21,466 nt of DNA from Bacteroidales bacterium UBA1180. Its GTDB lineage: Bacteria > Bacteroidota > Bacteroidia > Bacteroidales > Paludibacteraceae. The notes beneath the pieces were generated by a model. The model did no database searches. It was not told where the DNA came from and worked only from the letters and a program-made list of their open reading frames with translations. The DNA lies in the NCBI GenBank assembly GCA_002310195.1, contig DBYS01000014.1:10484-31949 (forward strand), written 5' to 3'. A program made the translations under genes and the position numbers. Below, one piece after another: positions 21,466 to 21,466 of the stretch. Positions within the stretch are counted from its first letter, which is position 1. Each line of letters opens with the position of its first letter.

Positions 21466-21466
21466 C

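Overview
The window looks like a chromosomal segment of a gut- or rumen-type member of the Bacteroidales. The evidence is: seven promoters of the Bacteroidetes form (TTTG, about 20 nt, TAnnTTTG), almost no Shine-Dalgarno sequences, lipoproteins and outer-membrane proteins of Bacteroidetes type, a BspA-like leucine-rich-repeat surface protein, and a ParE of the Bacteroidetes subtype. The exact genus cannot be read from the sequence.

Layout. 1-1997: 3' part of a BspA-like surface protein with 23-residue repeats, closed by a hairpin terminator. 2049-3026: decayed DNA with the C-terminal remnant of a DUF4143-type ATPase gene on the minus strand (its promoter survives), a 50-bp relic of a secreted-protein C-terminal tail, and a lipoprotein promoter with a perfect 23-bp duplication in the leader. 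3027-4064: a lipoprotein whose reading frame runs into the next promoter. 4100-13150: an apparent operon of two tandem GH13 alpha-amylases, a non-catalytic secreted protein with the same N-terminal module, a larger GH13 enzyme with a CBM48-like domain, and topoisomerase III; a strong terminator follows. 13236-13572: promoter, structured leader, tRNA-Ser(CGA), terminator. 13618-15901: a TPR/beta-propeller/carboxypeptidase-regulatory-domain protein resembling the type IX secretion component PorE but without an OmpA domain, behind a palindrome-covered promoter. 15955-19088: parE, a small overlapping conserved gene, and an outer-membrane beta-barrel protein. 19152-21193: dCMP deaminase overlapping an S41 C-terminal processing protease. 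21233-21465: promoter, structured leader, tRNA-Cys(GCA).

How they fit. The operon would make secreted or surface enzymes for starch-like alpha-glucans; no SusC/SusD pair is visible here. The BspA-like protein, the three GH13 enzymes and the companion protein all end in the same short C-terminal motif of about 27 residues, which suggests a shared export or anchoring route; the lipoprotein, the beta-barrel protein, the PorE-like protein and the cytoplasmic enzymes lack it.

Most interesting observation: the two tRNA genes, 8 kb apart, are each preceded by a leader of about 120-150 nt with the same three-helix architecture. The helix sequences differ but keep their pairing (compensatory changes, a shared bulge), while the joining strands AGAGCGGA, CTTT and CGAACGCGA are nearly identical. 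This looks like a conserved structured RNA attached to the 5' end of tRNAs; I do not recognise it as a named class.
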